From assembly GCA_015520245.1 (NCBI GenBank), contig WAQM01000082.1, positions 1-8,260 on the forward strand: 8,260 nt of DNA. The letters are read 5' to 3'. The position numbers and the translations under genes were made by a program. Of the stretch, positions 5,993 to 8,260 are shown piece by piece. How positions within the stretch are numbered: the first letter of the stretch is position 1; each line of letters starts with the position of its first letter. The DNA is from Pyrodictiaceae archaeon. Lineage in GTDB: Archaea; Thermoproteota; Thermoprotei_A; Sulfolobales; Pyrodictiaceae. The notes under the pieces were generated by a model. It saw only the letters and a program-made list of their open reading frames with translations, did no database searches and had not been told where the DNA came from.

Positions 5993-6373
5993 GTGGGCAG
6001 AGTGGCCGAGCAGAAGCTCCAACTGCCCTCGCGTAGAGAAATAACCATAGCCGAGGGCCTCAAGTTCTGCTACGATCTGTCCGAGACCGACACTCAGATC
6101 CTCATCGAGCTACTGAAGGGCGGTGAGTACAGCGTCGACGAGCTGGCCAGCAAGCTGGGGTTAAGCAAGGCGACCGTCAACCGCTCCTTGAACAAACTTG
6201 TCGAGCTAGGCTTCGTATCGCGGCGCCGCGAGAAGCGCGAGGGTGTGGGCAGGCCCAGGTTTAAGTACTTCGTCGAGGACGCACGCAAGGTGATCGAGAG
6301 GATCGAACGCGACGTCGATGCGTGCGCCGAGGAGTTCAAGAGGAAGATCCGCTCTCTCCTTCAGGGGTCGTGA
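5993..6373 (+). CDS. Winged helix-turn-helix transcriptional regulator, TrmB/MarR-like (126 aa)
   Basis: A small DNA-binding protein. Residues about 28-92 form a winged helix: LSETDTQILIELLKGGE (helix 1), SVDELASKLGLS (helix 2), KATVNRSLNKLVELGFV (recognition helix). The wing RRREKREGVGRPRFKYFV follows, very basic and ending in the GRPR/YF pattern common in TrmB/MarR-type regulators. A charged C-terminal helix (ARKVIERIERDVDACAEEFKRKIRSLL) probably drives dimerisation. No ligand-binding domain is present. The GTG at 5993 fits a leaderless transcript from the TATA box at 5961; a second in-frame GTG at 6002 is an alternative. It stands alone on plus after marC, and its 3' end overlaps by 38 nt the end of a convergent ribbon-helix-helix gene. 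Autoregulation is plausible but unproven. The exact subfamily is uncertain. Confidence 0.88.
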   Translation: MGRVAEQKLQLPSRREITIAEGLKFCYDLSETDTQILIELLKGGEYSVDELASKLGLSKATVNRSLNKLVELGFVSRRREKREGVGRPRFKYFVEDARKVIERIERDVDACAEEFKRKIRSLLQGS

Positions 6374-6641
6374 AGTCCTCGCCCAGAGCCTCCTCGAGGG
6401 CGCGCTCGAGCTCGTCCGGGTCCAGCCTTTTGGTTGCTCTAGCTTGGTGTGCGCCCGCCTCGTCACGCCTACCCAGGTGGGCTATGAAGAACAGAATGGC
6501 CTCGCGTATGAACTCGCTACGCGATCTATAGCCGTACATCCTCCAGAACTTGTCAACCAGGTCCACGAGGTCCGCGTCGAGCTTAACGCTGACTACCTTC
6601 TTGGGCGGCGTCACGAGAACCTCGAACTCGGGGCCCCTCAA
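6336..6641 (-). CDS. Ribbon-helix-helix (CopG-like) DNA-binding protein (101 aa)
   Basis: Residues about 13-55 match the RHH fold: a strand (KKVVSVKLDADL), helix A (VDLVDKFWRMYG), the turn (YRSRSEF) and helix B (IREAILFFIAHL). The strand inserts in the DNA major groove as a dimer, so this is probably a transcription regulator. It could be an antitoxin-like protein, but no toxin gene is adjacent. The tail is charged (LDPDELERALEEALGEDF) and ends in a low-complexity GESGSSS. The TTG at 6641 has GGTGG about 6 nt upstream on the minus strand; an in-frame GTG at 6614 would still keep the whole RHH domain and is a fair alternative. The last 38 nt overlap the 3' end of the winged-helix regulator gene on the other strand. 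Confidence 0.83.
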   Translation of the reverse strand: MRGPEFEVLVTPPKKVVSVKLDADLVDLVDKFWRMYGYRSRSEFIREAILFFIAHLGRRDEAGAHQARATKRLDPDELERALEEALGEDFTTPEGESGSSS

Positions 6642-6690
6642 GTGTAACCACCGTCTTATGCCGACCCCTGAGGTCTATTGCCACGGTAGG

Positions 6691-6699
6691 GATTTAGAG
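6691..6699. promoter_or_regulatory. Possible shared TATA element between RHH gene and zpr1
   Basis: GATTTAGAG reads TTTAGA on plus and TCTAAA on minus. On plus it would start transcription near 6720, ahead of the zpr1 GTG at 6748. On minus it would start near 6669, ahead of the RHH TTG at 6641. The leaders would each be about 28 nt. Placement is good for both directions, but the motif itself is only a moderate TATA match. Confidence 0.4.
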
Positions 6700-6747
6700 C
6701 TTGCAGCCCCCGCAGCAGTAGCTGCCAGGAGCTCAGGGGGCGCACCC

Positions 6748-7326
6748 GTGCCCGGCGCCAGCGGGGCTGAGATAGGGGAGAGGCTCGCTAAGCTGGGCGA
6801 GATGGCTGTCCGCTGCCCCTCGTGCGGGCGCGAGGAGCTGGTGCTCGAGGACTACCTATACGACGTCCCCCACGTAGGCCGTGTCATACTGACGTCGGGC
6901 AGGTGCAGGCACTGCGGCTACAAGTTCAACGACATAAGGCTGGCCGAGGCCAGGCACCCGCGGAGGCTAGTCCTCCGGGTCGAGGGGCCCGACGACCTCA
7001 ACGCGTTGGTTGTGAGGGCCTCGAGCAGCAGCATACTCATCCCCGAGCTGGGGCTGGAGATGAAGCCGGGGCCCGCTTCGCAGGGCTTCATAACCACCGT
7101 GGAGGGTGTCCTCGCGCGCTTCCTCGAGGCCCTGCACGTCGCCTGCTCCTCGCCCGACGCCGACAGGGAGGCGTGCAAGCGCAAGGAGGCGGAGATAGTG
7201 GAGGCGATGCGGGGGCGCCGCAGCTTCACCCTCGTCCTCGAGGACCCCGAGGGCGTCAGCACGGTGGCGTCGTCGAAGGTCGTCGAGGAGCCCCTTAAAA
7301 CGGAGGACGTGGGGCGCGGCGGCTAG
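6748..7326 (+). CDS. ZPR1-type zinc-finger protein (192 aa)
   Basis: Matches the archaeal ZPR1 family. It has a zinc finger of two CXXC knuckles (C23/C26 in RCPSCG and C53/C56 in RCRHCGY), then the A-domain-type beta region with LVLRVEGPDDLNALVVRASS, IPELGLEMKPGPASQGFITT and the C-terminal FTLVLEDPEGVS. The eukaryotic homologue is a chaperone for elongation factor 1A; an equivalent role on archaeal EF1A is inference. The frame is open up to an ATG at 6658 (222 aa). However, codons 6658-6747 have poor third-position GC (about half) and encode an unconserved Ala/Pro/Ser-rich stretch that overlaps a likely TATA element. I therefore chose the GTG at 6748, with AGGGGG 7 nt upstream; the ATG at 6802 is a further alternative. 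The gene converges on hsp20 with only 15 nt between stops. Confidence 0.88.
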   Translation: MPGASGAEIGERLAKLGEMAVRCPSCGREELVLEDYLYDVPHVGRVILTSGRCRHCGYKFNDIRLAEARHPRRLVLRVEGPDDLNALVVRASSSSILIPELGLEMKPGPASQGFITTVEGVLARFLEALHVACSSPDADREACKRKEAEIVEAMRGRRSFTLVLEDPEGVSTVASSKVVEEPLKTEDVGRGG

Positions 7327-7341
7327 CCCGAGGGACCGGCG

Positions 7342-7872
7342 CTACTCGATCTCTATCTTCACCCCGCCCTCCTCCTCCACCTTGGGCTTCCTGCGCTCCA
7401 CGGTTATCTCGAGCACCCCGTTCCTGTACCTCGCCTTCGCGGTCTCGGGCTTAACGTCCTCGGGCAGCTCGATCTCCTTGTAGTACTTGCGGTCCTTGCC
7501 CTCGGCCCGTATCACGAGCTTCCGGTCACGCACCCTGACGTCAATGTCGTCCTTCTCGACGCCGGGCAGCTCGGCTATGATCGTAACCTTGTCCCTCTCC
7601 TCGTGCATCTCGATCAGCGGCTCGCGCTCCTCGCTTATCACGGCCCTACGGCCCCGGCGCCGGACGTTGCCGAACTCCTCGACCACCGGCCGCCCGTCCG
7701 GGCCTATGGTTATCCTCACGCCGTAGACGATCGGCTTGCCGGGCGCTATCACCTCCGCACTGCGCACCTCCCTCTCGAAGCTCCACAGAAGCTCCTCCAT
7801 CATCTCCTCTATGTCGCGCATCATGTCCATGAGCTCATCGAAGATCCTGCGCCTCCGCCACCAAAAGCTCAA
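7342..7872 (-). CDS. Small heat-shock protein, Hsp20/alpha-crystallin family (176 aa)
   Basis: An ATP-independent holdase that binds unfolding proteins as a large cytoplasmic oligomer. The N-terminus is basic then acidic-helical (MSFWWRRRRIFDELMDMMRD, with TTG read as Met). Next is the archaeal linker (PIVYGVRITIGPDGRPVVEEFGN), then the alpha-crystallin domain (about 84-164) with ELPGVEKDDIDV and the hallmark NGVL (151-154). The C-terminal I-X-I anchor IEI (173-175) fits a neighbouring subunit. Length is normal. The frame is open to a GTG at 7902 (186 aa), but the likely TATA box at 7908-7918 would start transcription near 7888, downstream of that GTG. The TTG at 7872 is preceded by GGTG at 7 nt and gives the family-like MSFWWRRRR start. 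It shares its promoter region with the divergent reductase gene. Confidence 0.93.
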   Translation of the reverse strand: MSFWWRRRRIFDELMDMMRDIEEMMEELLWSFEREVRSAEVIAPGKPIVYGVRITIGPDGRPVVEEFGNVRRRGRRAVISEEREPLIEMHEERDKVTIIAELPGVEKDDIDVRVRDRKLVIRAEGKDRKYYKEIELPEDVKPETAKARYRNGVLEITVERRKPKVEEEGGVKIEIE

Positions 7873-7907
7873 GCCGGCGCACCGGCTGTGGTTACCGTCC
7901 ACGAACC

Positions 7908-7918
7908 CTATTTTATCT
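7908..7918. promoter_or_regulatory. Single TATA element serving divergent hsp20 and reductase genes
   Basis: CTATTTTATCT on plus reads AGATAAAATAG on minus, the only AT-rich patch in an 80-nt gap. Its centre lies about 40 nt from both likely start codons (TTG 7872 on minus, TTG 7953 on plus). With 25-26 nt to each transcription start, both mRNAs would have leaders of about 15 nt. Archaeal TATA boxes are nearly symmetric, so direction would be set by flanking BRE sequence. Confidence 0.6.
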
Positions 7919-7952
7919 CTGCCCTTAGCTGCCAGGCGGCCGGGTCCTGGAG

Positions 7953-8260
7953 TTGAAGGTCCTGGGGCGCTTCGACGTCGTCGTGGCCGGGCTCGGGCCG
8001 GCGGGTACCGCCGTGCTCTGGCACCTGGCGCGGAGGGGCTTCCGCGTCCTAGGGCTCGACATGCGCGACCGCGGTAGCCTGTGGGGCAAGCCCTGCGGCG
8101 ACGCGATCGGGGCCCACCACTTCGAGAGGGCCGGGCTTCCGAAGCCGCCGGCGGCGGTGATCAAGAACCCCGTCAAGGCCATAGACGTCTACGCCCCGGG
8201 GCTCGTTGCCCGCTACCGGGTCTACGGCGAGGGCTACGTGATCGACAGGAGGGGCTACGG
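7953..8260 (+). CDS. Geranylgeranyl reductase family flavoprotein, N-terminal part (cut by window end)
   Basis: The first 102 residues match the geranylgeranyl reductase family, whose archaeal members saturate the isoprenoid chains of membrane ether lipids such as digeranylgeranylglycerophospholipid, using FAD. Visible are the Rossmann beta-alpha-beta dinucleotide motif (FDVVVAGLGPAGTAV, Gly13/15/18) with the closing strand FRVLGLD. The KPCGD motif (46-50) holds the conserved active-site cysteine loop of this family, and YVIDRRGY comes just before the cut. The TTG at 7953 is chosen because an in-frame stop lies at 7926 and the only other early start (GTG 7983) would fall inside the Rossmann strand. 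GGAG abuts the TTG, so ribosome binding is weak, and the leader may be very short. Substrate within the family cannot be fixed from this fragment; other family members act on chlorophyll or other polyprenyl chains. Confidence 0.9.
   Translation, partial: MKVLGRFDVVVAGLGPAGTAVLWHLARRGFRVLGLDMRDRGSLWGKPCGDAIGAHHFERAGLPKPPAAVIKNPVKAIDVYAPGLVARYRVYGEGYVIDRRGY

Noticed and set aside
6336..6641. Ribbon-helix-helix protein as the antitoxin of a toxin-antitoxin pair
   Set aside because: No PIN, RelE or other toxin-like gene is adjacent on the same strand. The neighbours are a winged-helix regulator and zpr1.
7327..7341. Terminator between convergent zpr1 and hsp20
   Set aside because: Only 15 nt of GC-rich sequence lie here, with no T-run on either strand and no stable hairpin that I can see.

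Overview
The window looks like a high-GC piece of a hyperthermophilic archaeal chromosome, most likely from the Crenarchaeota/TACK group. The signs are archaeal-type pyruvate, water dikinase (PEP synthase), an archaeal ZPR1 zinc-finger protein, an archaeal small heat-shock protein, a geranylgeranyl-reductase-type flavoprotein for ether lipids, a canonical archaeal C/D box guide RNA, heavy use of GTG and TTG starts, TATA-type promoters and tightly overlapping genes. I cannot assign an order or genus. No mobile element, CRISPR array, tRNA or rRNA was seen.

Layout. Bases 1-316 hold a TATA-like element, a textbook C/D box sRNA (about 45-108) and a possible stem-loop, followed by a small unrecognised beta-rich gene (317-622). 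An AT-rich promoter region (about 690-726) precedes ppsA (761-3142), which overlaps an archaeal predicted nucleotidyltransferase (3120-4118). The nucleotidyltransferase converges on, and overlaps by 14 nt, a three-gene minus-strand cassette (5006 down to 4105). That cassette encodes a small membrane protein, an unknown 88-residue protein and a histidine-rich coiled-coil protein, each overlapping the next by 8 nt. A plus-strand pair begins head to head with the cassette, with start codons overlapping by 7 nt: a cysteine-patterned 112-residue protein and a MarC-family membrane protein.

Bases 5993-6641 hold two convergent DNA-binding proteins whose ends overlap by 38 nt: a winged-helix regulator on plus and a ribbon-helix-helix protein on minus. 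Then come zpr1 (plus), an hsp20 gene (minus) and the start of a geranylgeranyl-reductase-family gene (plus, cut by the window end). The hsp20 and reductase genes diverge around a single TATA-like element that is well placed for both.

The named functions are mostly housekeeping: gluconeogenesis (ppsA), protein quality control (hsp20, zpr1), lipid saturation (reductase) and rRNA/tRNA modification (sRNA). The least explained parts are the His-rich/membrane cassette, the Cys-rich partner of MarC and the two overlapping regulators. Several published-style starts would probably be too far upstream; I moved the starts of the first gene, zpr1 and hsp20 inward for reasons given in each entry.
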